Source: a virus
Strand: one strand, 5' to 3'
IMG/VR virus record: IMGVR_UViG_3300009093_000122
Location: 1-23,680 of that record
Length of the DNA: 23,680 nt
Shown here: piece by piece, positions 6,906 through 11,944 of the stretch
How positions within the stretch are numbered: the stretch's first letter is position 1
Layout of the letters: each line of letters opens with the position of its first letter
Program-made: the position numbers and the translations under genes
Notes under the pieces: generated by a model
What the model was told of the DNA's origin: nothing
The model's database searches: none
The model's input: only the letters and a program-made list of their open reading frames with translations

Positions 6906-7704
6906 TGGCCTGCGTCTCGGCTGGCAGCGCTTCCTGCTTGAGCTTCGCGTAGCGCGGGGCGACGTGGTCGCGCCATTCCTGCGGCGCGCGGTGCGGTTCG
7001 CCGCCATTCAGCGTTTCCGGCATGAGCAGCTGGCCGGTGACAAAAACGCGGCGGCTGAGCATGTTGCGCCCCGTCATACGGTAGCGCCCGCGATCGCTCG
7101 GCTTCTCGACCTTGTATTTGCTCATGTCGATGCCGTTCGCGTTCAGAATCATGGTGAAGGTTTCGAGGTCGGTCCCTTCCTTGTTCTTGCAGTAGTTGTC
7201 CAGCGTCTCCGCCAGCCAGTCGCCGCAATTGTCCGGGTGTCCGGCTTCGGCGTAGCGCGTGCGGTATTTGGGATGGACGACGGTGCCGGTTGCGCGAGCT
7301 TCCTGCTCCTCTTCGTCGGCCTCAGCTTCGATTTCGGCCTGTTCCTCGTTGTCCTCTTCCTCATCGTCCACGTCGAGTTCGGCGCGGGAGGCTTCCCATT
7401 CGGCCTTCGCTTGGGCGAAAAGCGGAGTGAGGCGCGGACCTTTGAACACCTTGTCGGTCTTGCGGATGGTCAGCACGAACGTGTCGTCCTCGATGATCTG
7501 AACGCGGAACGATGCCCAATTGTTGCGGATCGTGATCGCGGTTTCCATGTCAGTCAGCACGTCGCTCGCGGTCGGCCCGAACAGGACGACGCTGTACTTG
7601 GGCCAGAACGCCTTGAACTGGTTCGGTGCTTCGTCTGCGCCGAGGTCTTCGAGGATCACGCCGAGCTTCGCGGCCTTCTTGACGGTTGCGTGGTGAATTG
7701 GCAT
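6898..7704 (-). CDS. Conserved early phage protein, function unknown
   Basis: A 268-residue protein and the first gene of the main early operon, read from the promoter at 7751-7779. The ATG at 7704 has AGGAG 8 bases upstream; in-frame starts further up are ignored because they lie beyond the promoter. The N-terminal 110 residues look globular. Residues about 112-136 are an acidic linker made mostly of D and E. The C-terminal domain carries a motif (KYRTRYAEAGHPDNCGDWLA, then GRYRMTGRNMLSRRVFVTG) that I recognise from phage early proteins of unknown role. The acidic middle resembles tails of DNA-binding proteins, but no function is claimed. Confidence 0.78.
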   Translation of the reverse strand: MPIHHATVKKAAKLGVILEDLGADEAPNQFKAFWPKYSVVLFGPTASDVLTDMETAITIRNNWASFRVQIIEDDTFVLTIRKTDKVFKGPRLTPLFAQAKAEWEASRAELDVDDEEEDNEEQAEIEAEADEEEQEARATGTVVHPKYRTRYAEAGHPDNCGDWLAETLDNYCKNKEGTDLETFTMILNANGIDMSKYKVEKPSDRGRYRMTGRNMLSRRVFVTGQLLMPETLNGGEPHRAPQEWRDHVAPRYAKLKQEALPAETQASE

Positions 7705-7750
7705 TGGGATTGCTCCTGTGTCGGGGCGGTATTGCCCTCGATCTGTTTGT

Positions 7751-7779
7751 ATTGTAACACGGCTTCGAGTGTTTGTCAA
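7751..7779 (-). promoter_or_regulatory. Strong sigma70-like promoter of the early operon
   Basis: The minus strand reads TTGACA, a 17-base spacer, then TACAAT. It lies about 45 bases before the ATG at 7704 and drives about seven overlapping genes down to 5634. It is divergent from the plus-strand promoter at 7848-7876, with the repeated module at 7791-7817 between them. Confidence 0.78.
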
Positions 7780-7790
7780 TGCTCTCCGAA

Positions 7791-7817
7791 CATGGCGACT
7801 CTGCGCGGAATGCATGG
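7791..7817. repeat. Operator-like module, copy 1
   Basis: This copy reads CATGGCGACTCTGCG, six variable bases, then GCATGG. The second copy is at 9904-9930. Each contains CATGG twice with a 22-base period, two turns of the helix. It sits between two divergent promoters, where an operator would be expected. Confidence 0.55.
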
Positions 7818-7847
7818 CTTAGATGTGAGATAAATAGTAGAAAGCAC

Positions 7848-7876
7848 TTGACAGGGCGAAAAGGACGTGGTAGGAT
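7848..7876 (+). promoter_or_regulatory. Sigma70-like promoter, plus strand
   Basis: TTGACA, a 17-base spacer ending in TGG, then TAGGAT. It lies 22 bases before the ATG at 7899, which has its own AGGAG site. The -10 matches the consensus at four of six positions. Confidence 0.55.
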
Positions 7877-7898
7877 GGGGAATGGATAGGAGATAGTC

Positions 7899-8132
7899 AT
7901 GCCCCGTTTCGCCTCTTTCGGTCGCTCGTTTCTTCTTTGCGTTGGCGGCGCTGTTCCGTCTGGTTCGCGTCGCCCTGCGGTTGCGTTGGCGGCGGCTCGT
8001 CGTCGTTGGCCGCGCGGGCGGGTTGTTCGGTGCGGCATCGGTCGTCGTGATTGGCGCTTCATGGTTCCCGGCGTCGATGCCCGCGACGGCTCGCCGTGCT
8101 GGTTCTGCGCCCTTCTTTTTCAGGCGGGCTAG
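7899..8132 (+). CDS. Divergent small basic protein (tentative)
   Basis: A 77-residue frame supported mainly by signals: a promoter at 7848-7876, AGGAG 6 bases before the ATG, and a stop that coincides with the stop of the convergent gene at 8129 (shared CTAG). The product is rich in R, A, G and V, with a possible hydrophobic N-terminus (FASFGRSFLLCVGGAVP) and a PCWFC motif near its end. Amino-acid composition is unusual, and the opposite strand also has a long open frame, though one with no start codon. It may be a small regulatory or membrane-active protein, or the promoter may make an untranslated RNA. Confidence 0.4.
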   Translation: MPRFASFGRSFLLCVGGAVPSGSRRPAVALAAARRRWPRGRVVRCGIGRRDWRFMVPGVDARDGSPCWFCALLFQAG

Positions 8133-8788
8133 ACGTTCGTGCCATGGTCGGTTGAGACGTCGTACTGGCGCTTCAACTCGCCCTGCGCGTTCTGGAACGC
8201 CTCGCGACTAGTCGGGCTTGGCCCAACCCAATCGTCGCCCGTTTCGACAGCGTGGGCGAAAACAGAAGTGCCGATCGCTCGCCACCACCAACCCTGCAGC
8301 GATGGTTCTGGTAGCGGCTCGCCTGCGTAGGTCTTGACGTCACCAGCCTCCAGCCACGCGATCTGGAACTCGATCACAGACGCGCGGTAGCGGAAATTGT
8401 GGTTGCCTGCGGCGGAATCAGCGTTCCGGAAGGCGGGCTTCTCGTAGAGGCGGCGCACCATCGAGCGATCACGATCCCGCTGCAGCAATTTGTCGAGCAG
8501 CGCAGCGTCCACGTACTTCTCCGCAAACGCAGCTGGCCCCATTTCGGCGCGCTTTTCTTTCGGCTCGCGGTAGTAACGCCGTGACGTGCGCCATGTTGTG
8601 TGAATCGTGCGTTGCGCAACCTTAAAATGCTCGGCCAGCGTTGCCGCTGACACGAATCCAGTTCCAGTCAGGCCGACCAGAAAATAAATCGCCGCATCGT
8701 CCAGTTTCCGTTCGAAGGTGCTGCCCTTCGCCACTTCGCCGCTCTCGATGCCAGCGATCTTGTTCAGCAGTTCCTCTTTAGCGCCCAT
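8129..8788 (-). CDS. Helix-turn-helix-containing hypothetical protein
   Basis: A 219-residue protein. Residues about 45-72 (FVSAATLAEHFKVAQRTIH, then TWRTSRRYYREP) read as a helix-turn-helix with a basic extension, so DNA binding is likely. The rest is helical with an unusual GWWWRAIGTS stretch around residue 166. A promoter at 8826-8854 and an AGGACA site precede the ATG. A parS-like palindrome lies in the short leader between them, so binding there would affect this gene first. It could be a regulator or a small-terminase-like protein, but a terminase pair is already present at 13134-14916. Confidence 0.7.
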   Translation of the reverse strand: MGAKEELLNKIAGIESGEVAKGSTFERKLDDAAIYFLVGLTGTGFVSAATLAEHFKVAQRTIHTTWRTSRRYYREPKEKRAEMGPAAFAEKYVDAALLDKLLQRDRDRSMVRRLYEKPAFRNADSAAGNHNFRYRASVIEFQIAWLEAGDVKTYAGEPLPEPSLQGWWWRAIGTSVFAHAVETGDDWVGPSPTSREAFQNAQGELKRQYDVSTDHGTNV

Positions 8789-8802
8789 GGTGTTTGTCCT
8801 CG

Positions 8803-8818
8803 TGTTTCACGTGAAAAC
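8803..8818. promoter_or_regulatory. parS-like palindrome, site 1
   Basis: TGTTTCACGTGAAAAC matches 14 of 16 bases of the ParB-binding consensus TGTTTCACGTGAAACA; the central 12 bases are a perfect palindrome. It begins at about the predicted transcription start of the gene at 8788. Confidence 0.6.
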
Positions 8819-8825
8819 CGGGTAC

Positions 8826-8854
8826 AGCGTAGCACACGGCGCGTACACAGTCAA
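8826..8854 (-). promoter_or_regulatory. Sigma70-like promoter for the HTH gene
   Basis: The minus strand reads TTGACT, a 17-base spacer ending in TGC, then TACGCT. The expected start lies at about 8819, next to parS-like site 1. Confidence 0.65.
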
Positions 8855-9252
8855 GTGCCGCTGCACCATTCGTTTCCGTATGATAACTCGTACACAGACA
8901 TATGGACGACGTATAGCGCACAGGACGCGCGTATTCTTTTTCCCATGACGAACTGATCATCAGGGCGACGCCATAGCGGGATAGGCGCTGTTGGTGGTAC
9001 AGCGTAGTAAGACGATGTGGAGCTTACTGGTAGTACACCAACCTAACTCGACGTACGGAAAATAAAAAGAGGTTATGGTTACGCCAGAGGTTAGGGGGTG
9101 TCGGAGAGGTCGTTATTTCGACCACCTTGCAGCGGTGCCCTGTGCCGGGGCGGCGTGTGCGGGGGGGGTGAGGGATTAGGTAGTACCGCCTAGCGACGTA
9201 TGTACACCTGCCGCTGCCCTGCATTTTCGCCCTGTCGCGGCGGCGTTGCCAC
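8855..9252. other. Long stretch without a supported gene
   Basis: About 400 bases with no convincing coding frame on either strand. It holds a second copy of GGTACAGCGTAG at 8996-9007 (the first, at 8821-8832, overlaps the promoter -10), a small hairpin GGTCG/CGACC near 9110-9125, and a G-rich run with eight consecutive Gs at 9161-9168 flanked by GGGG and GGG that could form a quadruplex on the plus strand. An open frame on the minus strand (9024-9224) lacks coding character. Confidence 0.5.
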
Positions 9253-9504
9253 TCATTCCGGCCAAAGATGCTCGGCAAAGGTTTCGTAGCCGTCGTCCAG
9301 TCGTTCGGCGTAATAGCGAATGCCGTCCCACTCGATTTCCGCCGTGTCGCTCGCTGTCCAGTACCACGCCTTCCGCAGCACTGCTTCCGCCTCGCTGTCC
9401 AGTTTCAGCCGCGCGATTACGTCGCGTTCCACCTGCTTCCGCTGCGCCTCCGTGAGTGCCGCCGTGCCGATCGTTTGTCCATTTGCCAGGTTGGTCGGAA
9501 CCAT
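9253..9504 (-). CDS. Small hypothetical protein downstream of hexamer repeat
   Basis: An 83-residue protein starting MVPTNLANGQTIG. This ATG is chosen over one two codons earlier because GGAG sits 7-8 bases before it and only 1-2 bases before the other. The product has a helical front (TEAQRKQVERDVIARLKLDSEAEAV, key part AQRKQVERDVIARLKL) and an aromatic-rich end (IRYYAERLDDGYETFAEHLWPE, key part RYYAERLDDGYETFAEH). Eleven tandem hexamers lie immediately upstream of the ribosome-binding site. No family is recognised. Confidence 0.62.
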   Translation of the reverse strand: MVPTNLANGQTIGTAALTEAQRKQVERDVIARLKLDSEAEAVLRKAWYWTASDTAEIEWDGIRYYAERLDDGYETFAEHLWPE

Positions 9505-9519
9505 CGTCATTCTCCTCTG

Positions 9520-9585
9520 TTCCAGTTCCAGTTCCAGTTCCAGTTCCAGTTCCAGTTCCAGTTCCAGTTCCAGTTCCAGTTCCAG
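9520..9585. repeat. Hexanucleotide tandem repeat, 11 perfect copies of TTCCAG
   Basis: Sixty-six bases of perfect TTCCAG (CTGGAA on the minus strand). It lies in the untranslated leader of the minus-strand gene at 9504, ending about 10 bases before its ribosome-binding site, and outside any supported coding frame. Copy number may vary by slippage. Confidence 0.95.
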
Positions 9586-9643
9586 TGGACCGCTGCTGCG
9601 CCGCCGTGGAGGCGCAGGGACCGTCCGCCGTGGCGTGTCGAAA

Positions 9644-9811
9644 TCACCACGCCTGCGACCAAGATTCCACAGCTTCGAATGTCGCCTCGCACGCTGCTGT
9701 GATTTGGGCTTCCGTGGAGGCTTCCAACAGGGCTGTCAGGAGCGCTTCCGCGCCATCTTCCGTTCCGAATGGCAGCAGTTCGAGTGCCGCCTCTTTGATC
9801 CTGCTGTCCAT
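9644..9811 (-). CDS. Small acidic helical protein
   Basis: A 55-residue acidic, alanine-rich protein (MDSRIKEAALELLPFGTED then ALLTALLEASTEAQI), almost certainly a helical bundle. AGGAG lies 8 bases before the ATG. A longer in-frame extension upstream is ignored because it crosses the inverted repeat and control module. It is the first gene of a short minus-strand unit with the gene at 9504, and is divergent from the gene at 10078. No family is recognised. Confidence 0.58.
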   Translation of the reverse strand: MDSRIKEAALELLPFGTEDGAEALLTALLEASTEAQITAACEATFEAVESWSQAW

Positions 9812-9856
9812 GTTCCGTGCTCCTGTGTTCGCCGGGTCGTGTTCCGCTTCCCGATC

Positions 9857-10055
9857 TTCCTCATTTGACCACGCCTCGCCGCGTCGCGCAATGGTGCCAA
9901 ACGCATGGCGACTCTGCGTCCGACGCATGGTTTGGAATGGTGCGCTGGCACGAGGCTTGCTTCGCGTGCGCGCGTTCGTTGTTCCCCGCGTGGCGCGCGC
10001 AGATGCGACAGTCTGTCACATTGCGTCGAATGCGGCGACGTGGTCAAATGAGGAA
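9857..10055. repeat. Long inverted repeat between divergent genes
   Basis: Left arm 9857-9893 and right arm 10019-10055. The outer 17 bases (TTCCTCATTTGACCACG and its complement) and the inner 6 (GCAATG) match exactly; the middle is similar but shifted. The arms enclose 125 bases that contain the second operator-like module and a near-palindrome GACAGTCTGTC. They lie in the leaders of the two divergent genes. Confidence 0.75.
9904..9930. repeat. Operator-like module, copy 2
   Basis: CATGGCGACTCTGCG, six variable bases, then GCATGG, as at 7791-7817. In this copy GCATGG occurs twice, exactly 22 bases apart. It sits between the divergent genes at 9811 and 10078. Confidence 0.55.
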
Positions 10056-10077
10056 CGATCAAAGCAAGGAGCCGATC

Positions 10078-10308
10078 ATGAACCCGACCCTCGTCCTCGT
10101 CAACGCAAGCGACATGCACGCCACTCCTCGCCTCGTCACCGTGGCGGAAGCCGCCCGAATCATGATGCTGGACGCGGCGGACGTCGAGTGGAGCGTGGCG
10201 CAGTTCGGTCGAGTCGACAGCGGCGTGAACGGGACGAGCTGGATCGCGATCGACGGCTGCATCGCGCTCAACGTGACGGAGGAGGAACGACGCGCAGCGC
10301 ACGGATGA
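10078..10308 (+). CDS. Possible small winged-helix (excisionase-like) protein
   Basis: A 76-residue protein starting MNPTLVLVNASDMHATP, with AAGGAG 7 bases upstream. From residue 19 (LVTVAEAARIMMLDAADVEW) the pattern tv.EAAriM.l resembles the first helices of MerR/excisionase-type winged helices. It is followed by a strand pair (GTSWIAIDGCIALNV) where the wing would be. The match is by pattern only and lacks the usual basic recognition residues, so DNA binding is tentative. It is divergent from the gene at 9811, across the inverted repeat, and a parS-like site follows its stop by 8 bases. Confidence 0.58.
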   Translation: MNPTLVLVNASDMHATPRLVTVAEAARIMMLDAADVEWSVAQFGRVDSGVNGTSWIAIDGCIALNVTEEERRAAHG

Positions 10309-10316
10309 GGCGCAGT

Positions 10317-10332
10317 CGTTTCACGTGAAACA
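10317..10332. promoter_or_regulatory. parS-like palindrome, site 2
   Basis: CGTTTCACGTGAAACA matches 15 of 16 bases of the ParB-binding consensus TGTTTCACGTGAAACA; 14 bases (10318-10331) form a perfect palindrome. It lies just after the stop of the gene at 10308. Confidence 0.68.
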
Positions 10333-10333
10333 A

Positions 10334-10364
10334 CGCCGCAGGTCGGGCCGTTCCCCCTGCGGCG
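10334..10364 (+). terminator. GC-rich hairpin after the 10308 gene
   Basis: CGCCGCAGG at 10334-10342 pairs with CCTGCGGCG at 10356-10364. There is no strong T-run after it, so it may be a weak or factor-dependent terminator, or simply mRNA 3' structure. Confidence 0.4.
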
Positions 10365-10540
10365 CTTCCTGCTGCCAATCTTCCCTGCCCCCGCGTAGCG
10401 CGGAATCGTCGCTCCGCCGCACGCCTCGTCGACCCCCCATATGCCATGGTATTGATATAGGTGGGGAGGGGGACCCGTCGCCGCGCCGAACCACTCCTCG
10501 ATGAAATATAGTACATACGTACGCCGAAGCCGCGCCCTAC
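10365..10540. other. Intergenic stretch without gene
   Basis: No coding frame is supported on either strand. I see only GC-rich sequence, an AT-rich patch near 10501-10520 and the start of the plus-strand promoter series at 10541. Long minus-strand open frames here lack ribosome-binding sites and read through the parS-like site. Confidence 0.4.
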
Positions 10541-10569
10541 TTGACACGTCAACCACGCTGTGATATACT
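10541..10569 (+). promoter_or_regulatory. Strong sigma70-like promoter
   Basis: TTGACA, a 17-base spacer ending in TGA, then TATACT. The -35 is part of a near-palindrome, TTGACACGTCAA, that could be an operator. No gene begins before the hairpin at 10668-10705. Confidence 0.78.
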
Positions 10570-10575
10570 GCACTT

Positions 10576-10706
10576 ATGGGCGAGATCAGATCAACCCCTA
10601 GTCAAGAATGACACGGCGTCGCCTGAAACGTCCGCCTTCGCTAGTCCAGCGATAGTTCTTCGACGAACGAATGCCGCCGCGTCGGGACAACGCAGGCGGC
10701 ATTCGC
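10576..10706 (+). ncRNA. Candidate small RNA between promoter and hairpin
   Basis: The interval starts at the expected start point of the promoter at 10541-10569 and ends after a perfect 11-bp hairpin (10668-10678 with 10695-10705). The only ORFs inside are 11 and 15 codons without good ribosome-binding sites. The bases after the hairpin (CGTATTTCCCC) are only weakly T-rich, so termination there is not certain. Confidence 0.42.
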
Positions 10707-10721
10707 GTATTTCCCCACTAC

Positions 10722-10750
10722 TTGACAGCCTCCCCGCGCCGTGCTACACT
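10722..10750 (+). promoter_or_regulatory. Strong sigma70-like promoter for the Acb2-like operon
   Basis: TTGACA, a 17-base spacer ending in TGC, then TACACT. It reads into a leader of about 140 bases before the ATG at 10898. Confidence 0.75.
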
Positions 10751-10756
10751 ACAAAT

Positions 10757-10897
10757 AGGCCCCAAAGCCCTGATCACCTAGTGGTCTAGCAAGGTCTATG
10801 AACTCCCTGAGGCTTGGTAAAGGGATGAATACCGCGCGCCGCCCGATTACTTTCTGCTAACGCGGGATTGCACCATCGGGCGGCGAAGGTTTACGAA
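10757..10897 (+). other. Structured 5' leader
   Basis: An untranslated leader of about 140 bases. It ends in a perfect 11-bp stem (CGCCGCCCGAT at 10837-10847 with ATCGGGCGGCG at 10875-10885) whose 3' arm abuts the GAAGG ribosome-binding site of the 10898 gene. There is no T-run, so it looks like translational control or mRNA protection rather than termination. It is not a tRNA: the T-loop consensus is absent. Confidence 0.5.
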
Positions 10898-11152
10898 ATG
10901 CTACGACGTGCCCCTTCACTTTTCGACATGTCGCGAAACCCGCGCATTAAGCATCGTGGCCTGCCTCCGCCGTCTAATTATCGTTTGAGCGATGCTCGCG
11001 AGGACGCGGAAATTAAATCGGAATGTGAAATCGATATGGCGATATACGATCGTCAGCCTCGTAAAATTCGTGACGTTATGAAGAATACTGGCGAAAGACA
11101 CCCGCCTGGAAGCGTAATGTCAATGGAGGATATATTCGGATGGCACGCCTGA
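10898..11152 (+). CDS. Hypothetical protein heading the Acb2-like operon
   Basis: An 84-residue basic, polar protein (MLRRAPSLFDMSRNPRIK, then PPPSNYRLSDAREDAEI) with a short acidic C-terminal segment (SVMSMEDIFGWHA). AAGG lies upstream of the ATG, directly after a leader stem. Its last 13 bases overlap the next gene, whose ribosome-binding site (GGAGG) lies inside it. It appears largely disordered; no family is recognised. Confidence 0.65.
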   Translation: MLRRAPSLFDMSRNPRIKHRGLPPPSNYRLSDAREDAEIKSECEIDMAIYDRQPRKIRDVMKNTGERHPPGSVMSMEDIFGWHA

Positions 11153-11355
11153 CCTCGAAACAGCGCAAGGGACTTAAGTCCTCTACTTTCGGCCTCCCCG
11201 CAGAGCGGAAGTACCCCATGCCGGATGCGTCGCACGCTCGCGTGGCAAAATCATACGCTTCGAAAGAAGCTAATCGCGGCCTGCTGAGCCTTGGGCAGAA
11301 ATCGCAGATTGATCGCAAGGCAGACCGAATAATCGGAAAAGGACGAAAGAAATGA
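11140..11355 (+). CDS. Small DUF6582-like phage protein
   Basis: A 71-residue basic protein with the pattern LKSSTFGLPAERKYPMPDAS, then HARVAKSYAS and LSLGQKSQIDRKADRII. This matches a small family common in phages and prophages that I associate with DUF6582-type proteins, which are often fused or adjacent to structural or protease genes and have no settled function. GGAGG lies 8-9 bases before the ATG. It overlaps both neighbours, so the four-gene operon is coupled throughout. The family name is from memory and should be treated as provisional. Confidence 0.72.
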   Translation: MARLTSKQRKGLKSSTFGLPAERKYPMPDASHARVAKSYASKEANRGLLSLGQKSQIDRKADRIIGKGRKK

Positions 11356-11594
11356 ACAGTGAAGTTGAGAAGTTAGGATTACCCGTTCACGGATACCGTG
11401 CGCAGAAGCAAGACGCCATCGACGCGGTGAACCGCAATAAGATCGATGAGGAGCAGCTGCTCCAGAAGCTCGACGTGATGAAGGGCGACGACACTGTTGA
11501 TCAGCGTTGGCTCGCTGTCGCCCGAACACATTTCGAACAGGGCTATATGGCCCTCAATCGCTCCATCTTCAAGCCGGAACGGGTGAAAGTATGA
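11352..11594 (+). CDS. acb2: Acb2/Tad1-hairpin family protein (cyclic nucleotide sponge)
   Basis: An 80-residue helical protein with the features I recall for the Acb2 family: GYR near the start, NRNKIDEEQLLQKLD as the first long helix, then DQRWLAVARTHFEQGYMALN with a following RSIFKP. The RWLA.ART...QG.MAL signature is the family hallmark. Known Acb2 proteins form hexamers that bind cyclic di- and trinucleotides and block CBASS signalling, and some relatives affect Thoeris. The length is as expected. Its start and stop overlap both neighbours as ATGA. The family call is firm; the anti-defence activity of this copy is inferred. Confidence 0.8.
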   Translation: MNSEVEKLGLPVHGYRAQKQDAIDAVNRNKIDEEQLLQKLDVMKGDDTVDQRWLAVARTHFEQGYMALNRSIFKPERVKV

Positions 11595-11800
11595 GGCCCG
11601 ACTGGCAGCAGCGCGTTATCGACGAGAAGGCGCAACTCGATGAACGTCTTGGGAAGCTGAACACATTCATCGAGGCCGATGAAAAGAAGCCGCTGGATGA
11701 TCGTCTGCTTCCCGTTGACCGCAACCTGCTGATAACGCAACGACACCATATGCGGCAATACTCGGTTATCCTTGAGCGTCGCATCAGCAACTTCGAGTAG
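11591..11800 (+). CDS. crAss001_48-like small coiled-coil protein
   Basis: A 69-residue protein with two long helices: RVIDEKAQLDERLGKLNTFI, a loop with LLPVDRNLLI, then QRHHMRQYSVILERRISN. This EK..LD..L.KL..FI ... LL..Q...M..Y..IL..RI pattern matches the crAss001_48-related family, which often neighbours Acb2-type genes in phages. Its function is not known. The start overlaps the Acb2 stop as ATGA. It ends the operon just before the promoter at 11803. Confidence 0.75.
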   Translation: MRPDWQQRVIDEKAQLDERLGKLNTFIEADEKKPLDDRLLPVDRNLLITQRHHMRQYSVILERRISNFE

Positions 11801-11802
11801 GA

Positions 11803-11831
11803 TTGACAGCCCGGCCTAGCCGTGCTATACT
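11803..11831 (+). promoter_or_regulatory. Strong sigma70-like promoter upstream of a terminator-like leader
   Basis: TTGACA, a 17-base spacer ending in TGC, then TATACT. It begins 3 bases after the stop of the previous gene. The transcript would meet the hairpin at 11897-11944 about 60 bases later. Confidence 0.8.
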
Positions 11832-11896
11832 AGTGATGCTGCGACGTCTTGGAACCTCACTCTGTTGCCGTCCAGCTTGTTTGGAACTGAACCCCG

Positions 11897-11944
11897 CCCC
11901 TCACCACGCTGTTGCGATCTAGTCGTGGTGAGGGGAAGTTTTTC
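11897..11944 (+). terminator. Rho-independent terminator or attenuator
   Basis: CCCCTCACCACG at 11897-11908 pairs perfectly with CGTGGTGAGGGG at 11924-11935 and is followed by AAGTTTTTC. It ends 16 bases before the next ATG, so it either makes a small RNA of about 105 bases with the promoter at 11803 or attenuates the 11961 gene. Confidence 0.75.

Noticed and set aside
6964-7833. 289-codon plus-strand frame
   Set aside because: Antisense to the 268-residue early gene, which has a promoter, a ribosome-binding site and a recognisable motif. The frame is a GC-rich shadow.
7860-8210. Long minus-strand open frame opposite the 7899 gene, continuing past the end of the HTH gene in another frame
   Set aside because: It looks protein-like in places (a lysine-rich and proline/threonine-rich stretch) but has no ATG, GTG or TTG start in frame and would need a frameshift from the 8129-8788 gene, for which no slippery site is seen.
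9024-9224. 66-codon minus-strand frame starting MQGSGRCTYVARR
   Set aside because: There is a weak AGGG upstream, but the composition is arginine/proline/histidine-rich without domain character, and it translates the G-rich tract in reverse. Treated as non-coding.
9520-9585. CRISPR-like array
   Set aside because: The unit is 6 bases with no spacers, so this is a simple tandem repeat.
9456-10328. Plus-strand open frames of up to 290 codons running through the hexamer array (PV, QF or SS repeats)
   Set aside because: They are open only because the repeat has no stop in any plus frame. They run antisense to two supported genes and have no ribosome-binding site.
10757-10897. tRNA or tmRNA-like structure in the leader
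   Set aside because: The stem is clear, but there is no T-loop, anticodon-loop or CCA pattern.
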